Shown here piece after piece: positions 11,329 to 23,600 of a DNA stretch of 64,000 nucleotides. The stretch spans positions 496,001 through 560,000 of the forward strand of contig JANEZZ010002698.1 in the NCBI GenBank assembly GCA_026122225.1, given 5' to 3'. The stretch comes from Heloderma charlesbogerti (Eukaryota > Chordata > Lepidosauria > Squamata > Helodermatidae). Made by a program: the position numbers and the translations under genes. Position 1 is the first letter of the stretch. The number at the start of each line of letters is the position of its first letter. The notes below the pieces were generated by a model, which was given only the letters and a program-made list of their open reading frames with translations, made no database searches and was not told the DNA's origin.

Positions 11329-14300
11329 GATTAGAGGTGAGAATTTTTATTTATTTATTAGATTTATTAGCTGGCCGGCTACCCGGCCACTCTAGGAGGT
11401 GTACAATACAAATAACAACACGAAATACAGTCAGGGCCAGAAATATTGGAACAAGGATAACTGTTTTGGCAGTTGGCCTCTGTACACCACCACACTGAAG
11501 TTGAAATGAAACACACCCAGATGGGAGCGAAGTCAGGACTTTCAGCTGTCATTCAAGGCGTTTGACAAAGGTGGGGCACTAACCATTCAGGAAGGACAGC
11601 CAGTGGCATACACACACACACCCATCGTTGGGGGCTCATAAGTAATGGAACGAATGGCTGACAAGCAGCTGCATGGCCAGGTGTGGCCTGTTTCCTGGGC
11701 GCCCCATGACCCATCAAGCAGATAAAAGGCCTGGAGGTGGTTCTGAGTGTTACATTTGCATTTGGTAGCTGTTCACTGGAACTCCCAACATGAGGTCCAA
11801 AGAGGTGTCCATGCGAGTGAAGGAGGCCATCATTAGGCTAAGGAAACAACATAAACCCATCAGAGAGAGAGCAAAAACAGTGGGAGTGGCCAACACAACA
11901 GTTTGGAACATCCTGAAAAAGAAGGAATTAACTGGCAAGCTCAGCAACAGCAAATGGCCTGGCAGACGACAGAAGACAACTAACATGGATGACCGCAGAA
12001 TTCTGCTCATGGTGAAGAGGAACCCTTTCACAACAACTAGCCAGGTCAAGAACGCTCTTGAGGAGGTGGGCATGTCATTGTCAACATCTACAGTCAAGAG
12101 ACGGCTTTATGAATGTAAATACAGAGGCTTCACAACAAGGTGCAAACCACTGGTAACGCTCAAGAACAGACAGGCCAGATTAGCCTTTGCCAGCAAACAC
12201 CAAAAAAAGCCTGCCCAGTTCTGGAATGAGATTCTTTGGACTGATGAAAGCAAGATTAACTTGTACCAGAATGATGGGAAGAGAAAAATATGGAGAAGGA
12301 AAGGAACAGCTCATGATCCAAAGCATGCCACATCATCTGTCAAACATGGTGGAGGCAGTGTTATGGCCTGGGCATGTATGGCTGCCAATGGAACCGGGTC
12401 ACTGGTGTTTATGGATGACCTGACTGCTGATAAAAGCAGCAGGATGAATTCTGAAGTGTATAGGGCTATACTTTCTGCTCAGATTCAGCCAAATGCTGCC
12501 AAACTGATAGGATGCCGCTTCATGTTGCAGATGGATAATGACCCAAAACATACAGCAAAAGCTACCCAAGAGTTTCTCAAGGCAAAGAAGTGGGATGTTC
12601 TTCAATGGCCAAGTCTGTCACCTGATCTCAACCCAATAGAGCATGCTTTTCACTTACTGAAGGCAAGACTGAAGGCAGAAGGACCCACAAACAAGCAGCA
12701 GCTGACGGCAGCTGCAGTAAAGGCCTGGCAAAGCATCTCGAGGGAGGAAACTCAGCATTTGGTCACGTCCATGGGTTCCAGGCTGCAGGCAGTCCTTGAC
12801 TGCAAAGGATTTTCATCCAGGTATTGAAGGCGATCCTTAAGTTTGAAATGATGTTGGTTTGTTCCATTACTTATGAGCCCCCAACGATGGGGGTGTGCGT
12901 ATGCCACTGGCTGTCCTTCCTGAATGGTTAGTGCCCCACTTTTGTCAAGTCCCTTGAATTACAGCTGAAAATCTTGACTTCGCTCCCATCTGGGTGTGTT
13001 TCCTTTCAGCTTCAATATGGTGGTGTGCAGAGGCCAACTGCCAAAACAGTTATCCTTGCTCCAATATTTCTGGCCGTGACTGTACAACAAATTTACATAA
13101 TCAACTGAACAAAACAACATTGCTCCAAAAACAAACCTAACCCACCCCAAACGCCCGCCTGAGCAGCCAGGTTTCCAAAGCCCTGGCAGAAGCTCATCAA
13201 AGAGGGGGCATGGCAGAGGTCACTAAGGAGGGAATTCCACAGAGTGGGGGCCACCACAGAAAAGCCCCTCTCCCTAGTCCTCACCAGCCTAGTTTTCCTG
13301 GCTGATGGGACAGAGAGAAGGCCTTCCGAGGCTGATCTCGTTGAGTGGCGTCCCTAGTGCTGTTGGGGGCTCTACTTAAGAAAGATTGGGCCAGAACCAT
13401 ATAGGATTTTAAAGATCAATGCCAACACCTTGATTGGGCCTGGAAAACAACTGGCAACCAGTGCAACTCCTTCAGCACTGGAGTGATGTGGTCTTGCTGA
13501 TGGCTGCCTTTAATCAGGCGGGCCGTCATGTTCTGCACCAGCTGCAACTTCTGAACCATCTTCAAGAATGAAGCACATTACAGTAGTGTAGGCGAGAGGA
13601 GACCAGGGCATGAACTACTGAAGGGAGCAGATGGTTAGGGAGATAGGGGCGCAGCCGCTGTATCAGATGGAGTTGGTACAGCGCAGCCCGGCTCATGGCC
13701 AACACCTGAGCCTCCATGGACAGCTGGGAGTCTAAAATGACCCCAGACTGCGGACCTGGTCCTTCAGGGGCAGCCGCACCCCACTGAACACCAGGTCAAC
13801 ATCCCCCAACCTCCCCTTGTCTCCAACTAAAAGCACTTCGGTTTTGTCAGGGTTCAGTTTCAACTCAGGGTGTACGCCGCCCTGAGATTTTAATGATATA
13901 GGGCGGGATAGAAATGTTTCAAATAAATAAATAAATAAATAATAAACTTAGTCCTTTCCATCCAGCCACTCACCGACTCCAGACACTTGGAAGGGTTTCT
14001 ACAGCCAACCTTGGCAAGGATTTAAATGAGAGGTAGAGTTGCATGTCATCCACATATTGGTGACACTGCACCCCAAACCTCCTGCTGATAGCCCCCAGCG
14101 GCTTCACGTAGATGTTAAATAACATCAGGGAGAGAACAGAACCCTGTGGCACTCCGCAAGTGAGCAGCCAAGGGTCTAAAGTCTCCTCCCGCAGAGCTAC
14201 CCTCTGGTACCTGCCAGAGAGGAAGGAACGGAACGACTGTGATATGGTGTCCCCTGTGCCCAACCCCTCCAGGCAGTCCTGGAGGGTATCATGGTTGACA

Positions 14301-17300
14301 GTACCAAAAGCCGCTGAGAGATCGAGGAGAACTAGGAAGGAGTATTCGCCTCTATCCAGAGCCCTCCCCATATTATCCACCAAGGTGACCAAGGCCATTT
14401 CTGACCCATGCCCACGCCTGAAGCCCAATTGAAATGGATCCAGATAATCGGTTTCTTCCAAGTGTGCCTGCAACTGCAACACTATCACCTGCTCAATCAC
14501 CTTGCCCCAAAACAGCAGATTCGAGACCGGGTGAAAGTTGTTCAAGTCTTGGGGATCCAAGGCAGGCTTCTTTAACAGTGGTCTTATCACCGAAAGCCTT
14601 CCCAAATTCTTCCCTGCAGATTTTGTTGTCAGATATTCTCCAGGCATTCTTTGATTGCTTGAATATTCACCGACCATTTGGCCTCTGTATTTGACATCAA
14701 CATTGACTTCTTTTGACTTCAGCATGCTGACCTATGAGACAATTTAGTATTTTAGTCTGTATATGTGATTGTTAACGTGTAATGGTATTTAGCATTTGAT
14801 AGTTACATGTGGGGTGTGTAGTATTTGCCAGCTTATGAAATCTCATATTTGATAGCTGCCAGTACCATCGAGGGGTGCCTAAAGTGAACTAGGTTTTGAG
14901 GGGGAATCTAACATTCAGAACAGATATTTGAATTGTCGGTGCTGAAGAACTATTTAGCAAAAAACCTCAGGGGGTGGCCACCATCAACCAGCCATGGAGA
15001 AGGAGAAGTGTAGGTTCCAATGGCAGATTCTCCTCAATGTTCTTTCTGCCCTTGACCCCCACTTAGGGTCAACCTATACATGACATTATTTATTTATTTC
15101 GATTTATTAGGCACCTTATAAAAGCAAATTCTGTAGGCACAGTACACATCATAAAATCAAATAAAACGTCATACAATAAAAGTCCAACTTACAAATCTTT
15201 GTGCTTTTTAACATTTTTCAAAAAATGTGCCGCTTTTATTTTGAAGAAAAAGCAGCTGTTTCGGGCCTTGATCTGGATCAGGACCCCAGACCAGTTTCTG
15301 GCTGAAAATAATTGCTTCCCGCCGCCCCTGCCCTAGCTGCTATGTGCCCCCAAAGGTACTGTGTGTAGTAAATAACACCTTTCAGCAGCAAGGGCGGGGG
15401 AAAGAGTCAGCAAATATTTGAGTAATCAGAGGGTGCCTGGAGAATATCTGACAACACCTGATGTGGGGGCCTGACCTGGATCAGGAGCACATTGTGGATC
15501 GGGGCCCCATACAGCTGCTTTTCCCTTAAAACAAAAGTGGCCAGTTTAAGCATGCTTAAAAAAAAGGGGTGTGAGTAACATAACATGTAGTTTGGCCTTT
15601 AGCTTCCTTAACAGCCTCTTTTCCAGAGACTAAGGGCGCAATCCTATGCATGTTTAGACAGATAAAAAGACCTACAATTCCAGCGTTCTGGCTGGGGAGT
15701 GCTGGGAGTTATAGGACTTCTTTCTGCCGAAACAAGCATAGGATTGCACCCTTAGTTCTTTTGGCCTCTCCAGGGTAGGGATGGGGAAGAAATTTGTTTG
15801 GTAATTTCGAACCAGTACACAAACTGAAACTCACTTCTCCTTCGAAATCTGCACTTCTCCGAATTTTGCAATGGAATAAAAAAATGTATAGAAAAATGCA
15901 TGTATTAGGGAAAACTGCATCCCAAAATATGTATATTTGTGAAAATAACATTAAAATGCATTATATTAGGAAAATTGCTTGCAAAAATGAATGTGTACAA
16001 TAGGCAAAATGGCAGACAAAAAATGTGTTTACTAGGAGAGATTCTCAGAGTTTGGGATGAGCCGAATTTAAGACTGAAAAAAATGAGAAACTGAAATTGA
16101 CAGATTGCTCCATCCCTACTCATAGGCTTCTGACAAATATTTCAGTCAGTGCCCTGGGGTAAGGATTTGTGCTTAGCAGTTCAGCAGCATCTCTTATATT
16201 TGGAGGCGGGGTGGGGGGCTGTGTACAAAGCACCTTGGATTGCTCCTTTAGAGTTCTGGCTGGTTCTGGCTGAACCAGGAGTGGATTCACCACCTCACTG
16301 AAACCGGAGCCACCACTGGCCTACCCTCAGTGGAGGATGGCCATTGCAACTCTGTGTTAGTCACTGTCCTGGGCTTGCTTTTTTCTATCCAGTTAGTAGA
16401 CATGTGTATTCCAGTGACTAATGCAGAAACTTGTGGGGTGGGGAGCTCCTCTGGAGGGTGGGGAGCTCCTCTGGAGGGTGAGGCTGCTCTTGCTCTCTCC
16501 CACTCTAAAAGCCAAACTTTGGGGGCAGAAGAGCGAAGCGTGCCTCCAATTTTAATTTGGGGAGGAAAAGTGTGCCTCAGCTATCAGAAGTTTGGGCAGT
16601 GCTGCCGTTGTAGGATATCTTAGGCCATTTGTTGACTGAGTGCCCAGACTAAACTGGGGATAAGTCCCTGTAGCGTTGGGTTTGCTGGGTGAGGCGGGGG
16701 GGGGGAACAAAGGGGCCTCCCCATGCAAACTGGGCCAGGGAACTGAGCAAGCATGGGACTGCAATTGTTTTTGGCAGCCTAGCTGCCATCTCTGTGGGCC
16801 TGCTTAACATTTATTGGGTTTGGAAGGCATCCCAGAGAAAGTCGCCTCTGGCCATTCAGAGTTATACATTAACCAGCCAGCCCAGCCCCACACAGATCCC
16901 ATCGCGCCCCCCCAGTCCTCCCACCCTTCCAGGCCCAGCTCTCCTCTCAACTCTCGCTTCTTTGTTGTAGACCTCCCTGGGCTGTTGGGGGAGTGAGTGG
17001 GAAGGCCTGCCTGTGCCAAATCCTACCCCCTTCCCCTTCCCTCCCGTCTCTGCATGCTCCTGGTCTTCAGCTGCGTGGTACGCCGAGCCAAAAACTGCCT
17101 CTAAACCCCTAATAGATTTAGAGCCTGAAACCAGCACTGCAGGATCAGACCAAAGGTCCATGCGGTCCAGCGTCCTGCTTCCAACAATCACCCGCATGCA
17201 ACTGCCTTCCCCTGCCGTTTGACCTCTAACTCCTGGTATTTGCAGGTACGCAGCCTTTGAATATGCAGGTTTCATTGAGCTGTCATTGTTCCTAGCCACT

Positions 17301-17543
17301 GATAAATGAATCGTTCTCCCTGAGTTTGTCTAGTCCAGGCTTCTCCCAACCCGGTGCCCTCCAAATGTGCTGGACTACAACTCCCACCATTCACAGCACG
17401 CGTGGGTCTAATCCCTTCTTAAAGCCATCCCCGCATCTTGGGCCAGCAAATTCCATACGCTAACTATATGTTGTGTGTGAAGAAGGCTGTCCTCTTGTCC
17501 ACACCCCGAGTCCCAGTTTTATCGGATGACCCTGGATTCTAGT

Positions 17544-17602
<59 letters not shown>

Positions 17603-20600
17603 CTTTTCTCCACTGTGTCTTCCTCACTGATAAATTTGCAAGGAAGGCCAGGACATGACAGAGGTGCATGCAGTTATGCGTGGTTTGTGGAGAAAGCGGA
17701 CAGGGAGGCTTTTCCCCACATTTCTCATAATAGTAGAAGCCAGTGGGGCCACCCAGCAAAGCTGTACGGTGGGAGGTTCATATAAAAGGAAGTCCTTCAC
17801 ACAGTGCAGAACCAAATTTACTACTGCAAGATGTAGTGATGCCCCCCAACTTGCATGGCTTTAGAAGGGGATTAGACAATTCCATGGAGGCCGAGGTGAT
17901 CACAAACCACGCACAGTTTTATACACTTCTCATCATGGTGGCTATATATGGTCTCCAGTGCTGGAGGTAGTATGGTTCTGTACACCAGTTTCAGGGGAAC
18001 ATGAACCAGGGCAGGTGCTGTTGCGCTCATGTCCTGCTTCTCAGAGGCATTTGGTTGGTCACTCTGGGACCCAAATGCTGGACTAAATAGGCCTTTGGTC
18101 TGAGCCAGCAAGGTTTTCCTTTTGTTCTTAGAGGTCTTTCCAACCTCTTGCTCCCTGATCTTTTTGACTGGAGATGCTGGGGACTGAACCATGGGCACGC
18201 AAAGTGTGTGCTCTACCAGTGAGCTACAGCCCCTCCCTCAACTGAACACAGGGAACAGGGGAGGGGGGATCACCCTCTCCATATGCATTTCCAAGCTGGC
18301 AGAGCAAAAGCTGCAGAAATATCTCAAGAGCGTTAATTATTACAATGCCATTCCCATATTTTGTCACGATAGATGATTTTTAAGGATACCCCTCCATATT
18401 CTGAGAGAGAGCACCAGCCAGATGTTTAAGCAGCAGGACCAGTGAAGTCTTGATGATCTGCCTCTTTCCATCCTCTAAGCCCCCACCCCAAGCAAAACTG
18501 ACCCACCCATAAAGGCAAACTAGGCCTGGGAGCCAAAATTCCAGGTGTGCCGTACTCGGCTGTACAAATATCTTGGAGGAAGACAGAACTGCTTGCCTGT
18601 GCTTTTGGAGGAGTTCAGCAGCCCGTGGGCTGGGGGATCTCCCCTGCATACCAGGGAACAGGAGCCCAGCTTTCTGATCTCTACTGGCTGCCCAAAGGGC
18701 AGACACAGCTGCAAAGGGGAGGAAGTGAATAGATGATGGGTGTTTCTTTAAAAAATAAAGGGCGGGGGAGAGAAGTATTGCACTCAACTGTTGATCATAG
18801 GCAGTGGAATCCTGTGCATGTTTACTCAGAAGTCAGTCCCACTGTGTTCAATGGGTCTTACTCCGAGTAAGCGTGTTTAGGCCTGCAGTCTTCATCTGCT
18901 GTTGTTATGTTTGTCAGTTTATCGGAGGGATTTTCATTTTCCTGGGCAGCCAAAATGCTGTGCCACCCACCTTCCTCATAAGATAGTTGGTAGTATTTAT
19001 TTATGTTTCTGTTAAATTTACATCCCATCTTTTCCTCCAAGGAGCCCAAGTCAGCGTACACGATCTTCTTCCTCTCCTTTTATCCTCACAACAACCCTGT
19101 GAGGTAGGTTAGGCTGAGAGTCAGTGACTGGCCCAAAGTCACCCAGTGACTTCATAGCTGAGTAGGGACCAGAACATGGGTCTCCCCACTCCAGTGCTCT
19201 AACCGCTACAGTGCACTGACTGTCAGGTACAGCCTGTCTGTGCTGGGAGAGGGATCAAGGATATTGCTGTGGCCTTGGACAAGGAACATGAGGGTGTCCT
19301 TGACTGCTTCTTCAATATCCCTCTTGCCTCTGCTTCCTGGAAGGCTTGCAACCTCTTCAAGTTAAGAAACCTTCGACAGAAATAAAGGAGGAGTGTTTGG
19401 TGCAAGTTGTATGCACTAGTATAGCAGAGAAAGAAAAGCACAGCAATGCCCTCACTTTACAAGTGCAAGGCCCAGGACATGTCTGCTACAAATATGCTTT
19501 TACAGCTACCTTTTGCTGACACCCTGGCCTACCTTCTGGAAGTGGTGTTTCCTGGGCACAGGCGGCAGGGCTGGAGCCAAAGCAGAGCGGGGGGCGGGGG
19601 CTTCAGAGATATTCCAGGTGCCTCTCCCCCCACCCCAAATTTTCTTTAATTACAAAAAGCCTCTAGAACTTTTACTTGTGAAGATGTAAGGTAAAGCAGG
19701 CAGACAATTCTGTCCAATTGCTCACTAAGAAGTAAACGTGCTCCCGCGTCCTGATATTCTGGCCACTGAGCGCAGAGACGCCGGCCAGGCCTCGCCGAAC
19801 AGAGCACAGAGGTAGAGTGCATGCCTTGCATCTGGGCTGGCATCAAGGGCACGCATGCCTGGGCACCTCCCGAGGACCCACACCCCAGCAGGGGCCCATG
19901 GACCAGACACACAGCTCCAGAGTTGCGCCTCCTCTTCACCGTTGCAACCTCCTTGCTCACCTAACTCTTGCTATAGCCCAAACAAGAGTAGATGGCAGTT
20001 TCCTGGGGTCGCTTTTTAAATGTAATGAAACACATTTCCCGCATTTTTAATTTTTAGAAAACCAAAATGAATTATATTAATATTGAGTGCAGTTAAATAA
20101 CATCAAGCCTTTTAGGGTCTTTCTGTTTATATTCTGTCTGTTCCACAGTGATTCCCTAATCCAGAGGTGGGCAACTTGTGGCCCTCCAGATGTTTTGGCC
20201 TACAACTCCCATCAGCCCTAGCTAGCATAGCCAATGGTGAGGGATGTTGGGAGTTCTAGGCCAAACCATCTAGAAGGCCACAAGTGCCCTAAAAAGCCTC
20301 CCCCAACCTGGTGGGCTGGGGGATGCCGGGAGTTGTGCAGCCACCCACCATTTTAATTACCCAGAATGCCCTCAACTTGGCATTTCTCCAGGGCATTGTG
20401 GGAAATGTAAATGGCTGGTGGCTCCCATACTCAGCAGCTGTCCAAGAATGCTGGATGCTGATGCCAACTGTGTCAATACTAACATAAAATCTTAGATATT
20501 GGTTTTCCAGGGCAGAATTCAGGAGTTTCCTGAACAATCTTCTACTGTGCCTGAGGTATGTTTGGGCAATCCTGGACAGTTAGCAATCTGAAGACCTGGA

Positions 20601-23600
20601 TGGCCTGTCCCGCTTCCAGTTGAGATGTGATACTGGGCCCATTCCTATATGATGTCCCCAGGATCCTGATCCTTCTGGATTAGCAAATTTCATGCCCCCA
20701 CTGTGGCTGCTGGGAATTGGCTGTGGTCTAGCCGCCTGTCTGTCTGTCTGTCTGTCTACATGTATATACTGTCTTGTTTCCTCCAAGGAGCCCAAGGTGG
20801 CATACATGACCCTCCTCCTCCATGTCATCCTTATAACAACCCTTTGAGGTAGGTTAGGCTGAGAGTTAGTATCTGGCCCAGAGTCACCCCAAAGGACTAG
20901 AACAGCTGATGGTTGTGGTGTGTGGAACTCCACTTTTTGCAGTCTTCTCCTGCCCAAGTCGCTTGTCTCCAGGGCTGTGTGGGCACTCTGCACAAACTCG
21001 CAGGCCCAGGCAATCCCAATCCTGCAGTCACAAAAAGCAAAATCCTGCGCTTCCTGTGAATTATGCAAATGCCTGCAGTTTCTCATAGTTTGCATAATTT
21101 ATTCTGGTTTTGCTCGTCAGGGCAGGGGTGGGGGCACCGAGGCTCCACCCACAATCACTGAACTTCTTGTTCTGCAGCCTCTTCTCGGGCTTCTGAGCTT
21201 TCAGCCAGCACCATCCACTCATGTTCAAGCAGCTCTTCACAATGATAAGGGCTAGAAACTTGCTTTTCATAGAATCATAGAATCATAGGGTTGGAAGGGG
21301 CCTACAAGATCATCGAGTCCAACCCCCTGCTCAATGCAGGAAGCCTGATTCCCAGGCGGTCTCCCATCCAAGTACTAAACAGGGCTGAACCTGCTTAGCT
21401 TATGAAATCAGACACATCCAGCCCTTCTTTTTTATCATTACAAAATGAAAGCTGGGATTCTCAGGGAGCTGCATTCTGTACTCTGTGCTTTTCCCGTGCT
21501 CCTGCAAAACTGCGGCGTACACCCAGAGCCCCACCTGTATGGTTCATTTTGTGCCTTTCCTTGTGTCCCGTGCATCGCCTGGGAAATGCTGCCTTTCTTG
21601 GCTCACCTGTCTTCGCTGTGTCTTCCATCTTTTCTTTCAGGTCCTCCAGGCCCCCCAGGTGCTCCAGGGCAAGATGGCGCAAGGGGGTTCCCTGGAGAGA
21701 AGGGCCTCCCAGGTCCTCCGGGGCCTCCAGGCCCACCAGCTCCAGTAGGGCCCAAGATATCACCGATCCCGGATCAGAGTAAGTCAGAGGTGCCCTAGCC
21801 GTTTAACTATGCGATCATTGTCTGTGAGATGGAACCTCCTTCACTGTCTTGCTTCATGAGGGGTTTGCTGCTCTGGGGTTGGATCAGTGGCTGAAAGAGG
21901 CTGAAAGTGAGACACAAACAGCCCGAGGCTGAATTAGATCTTGTGGGGCTGCTTTCCAGAGGTGGGCGGGGACAGAGGCAAAGGGGCGGCCACCAAAATA
22001 CAAAAAATATTTGCATTTGGTAGCTTGAAGCTCTTCCTGCCAGCAACTGAGTCTTAAGAGAGGCACTTCAACTTTTTAGAATGGGGGAAATACTGCAGAA
22101 ACGCCGGGAAAGCACCAAATGATTGGTGCTTGAGGGAAAGGAGTGGGGCCAGGGGAAGGGGTGTGGCCAGCTGGGGAACCCGGGAGGGCCAGATTTGGCA
22201 CCCAGACCTGAGGTTCCCCACCACTGGATGAGGTATTGCTCACAGGCTTTTATTTCAAGTCAGTGACATAGCAGTGGCACAGATCTGCAGAAGCGTGGGC
22301 AGGAAGCTTTTCAGAATGAACACACTGAGCATGGTTAAAATACCAGAGATTACCTCCCCATGAGGACAAGGATTGTTGAGCCAGGATAGCAGCCCTGAAT
22401 CCACAACCTCTGGAAGCGGCCTGATCATGACAAGAGCAGGCATTGAACAGCAAGAAGGGCAGACGGAAGAGGTCTTGGAGAAAGAGGTGGTTGAGATAGA
22501 GCCACGATTCTCCAACTGGGGTAATTGTTCTCTTAGCATCGCTCGGCTGCTCATCAAAGGAGTACAGATTAGTAGCAGCGGCATCCATGCCGGCTCCCTC
22601 CAGCTTCTGGAGGACCCCTGGGCAAGACCACCTCAATGCTTGGATGGGGAATCAGTGCTTGTTCCCCAGGACTTTGGTACCTATATACTACAGTGCATTT
22701 CTGGGCTCAAGGGATGAGCTCATTTCATGGCTGGTCTGGTTTCGCAAGGGCCAGAGCCCATGCCCTGATCTTTCCCTGCTCTTGTGTCTCAGGCGACCCT
22801 CTTCTGTCCAACACCTTTATTGAAACGGGTCTCACTGGACCAGCTGGACCCCCCGGGCTACCAGGACCAATTGGTAAGTGTCTTCTTTGGCCATATCCTG
22901 ACCCTTCTTTGGAGAAAGGGGACAGTAAGGGTGCTTGCTCATTTGAGTGATTGGCATGTACGACCAGGAGGGAGTCAGCGAGTACAAAATTGTTCTCCAT
23001 CTCCCTGAAAACCCCGGAATTCTCAAGTTGTCCCATGAAACCGGTTGGCAGCCGACTCACACGTGCAGCTCACCAGCTTGTGGAATGTATTACCGCAAGG
23101 CGAGAGCTGCAATGGCTTTGAAAAACCCTGAACAGTTAGACAAATTTGTGGAGGAAAAAGGTCCATCACAGCCTTCTCCAATTTGGTGCCCTCCAGTGGT
23201 TTTGGATTACAACTCCCAGCATTCGTGACCACTGGTGATGCTGGCTGGGGCTGATGGGAACTGAACTCCAAAACTTCTGGAAAGGTTGGGGAAAGCCGAT
23301 CTGTCAGCAGCTATGAGCCATCATAGCTCTCTCTTTATTTCTGCTTCCCCTTTCCCCCCCTCTCACATTGTCTCTTTCCCCACACTTCTTCGTTGGGCTG
23401 CTGGGTGTCAGGAGCACCCTTGCTGCCTTCTGAAATCCTCAAGTAGCCAGAATCAACGTGCAGACGATAGGGCTGTTTTCCAAGTCTTTATTTCCATTCA
23501 ACCTAATGACACTACAGATGCTAATTGCTTGAGCCTAATGAGGGAAACTTAAGAGAGCTGCCTACTAGAGGTTTCTAGCCTTAGTGAATCAGTTGATCTC

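Larger units (their letters stand above)
11428..13082 (+). mobile_element. Tc1-like DNA transposon, full length
   Basis: 1,655 bp bounded by TA on both sides (11426-11427 and 13083-13084). Starts CAGTCAGGGCCAGAAATATT and ends with its near-perfect reverse complement. Terminal inverted repeats are about 223 bp (11428-11651 and 12861-13082), only a few per cent diverged. Encloses one uninterrupted transposase gene. Sits inside an older LINE. Long repeats, intact gene and low divergence indicate recent insertion. Confidence 0.96.
11335..14725 (-). repeat. L2/CR1-like LINE containing the Tc1 insertion
   Basis: Outside Tc1 the minus strand encodes an [69 protein letters not shown], then [15 protein letters not shown], and near 13260 [12 protein letters not shown]. 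Longest open part 251 codons (14725-13970). A short LINE-tail fragment (TTAATGATATAGGGC, 13880-13945) interrupts it. The 3' AT-rich tail continues on the other side of Tc1 (11335-11425), so Tc1 came later. Inactive relic. Confidence 0.82.
10070..21640 (+). other. EMID1 intron, 11.6 kb, repeat-rich
   Basis: Contains LINE remnants (10137-10560, 11110-11425, 13085-14725), the Tc1 element, an AT-rich hAT-like element (15776), CR1 3' end (17640-18128), tRNA-SINE (18129), MIR-like fragments (18990, 20736) and a 5S/CR1 SINE (21269). Stretches 14730-15085, 15200-15630, 16330-17115, 18245-18790 and 19225-20155 carry no feature I can name. Confidence 0.6.

Noticed and set aside
20733..20758. Tandem TGTC repeat as regulatory element
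   Set aside because: A simple microsatellite; similar runs occur at 28421 without any gene context.
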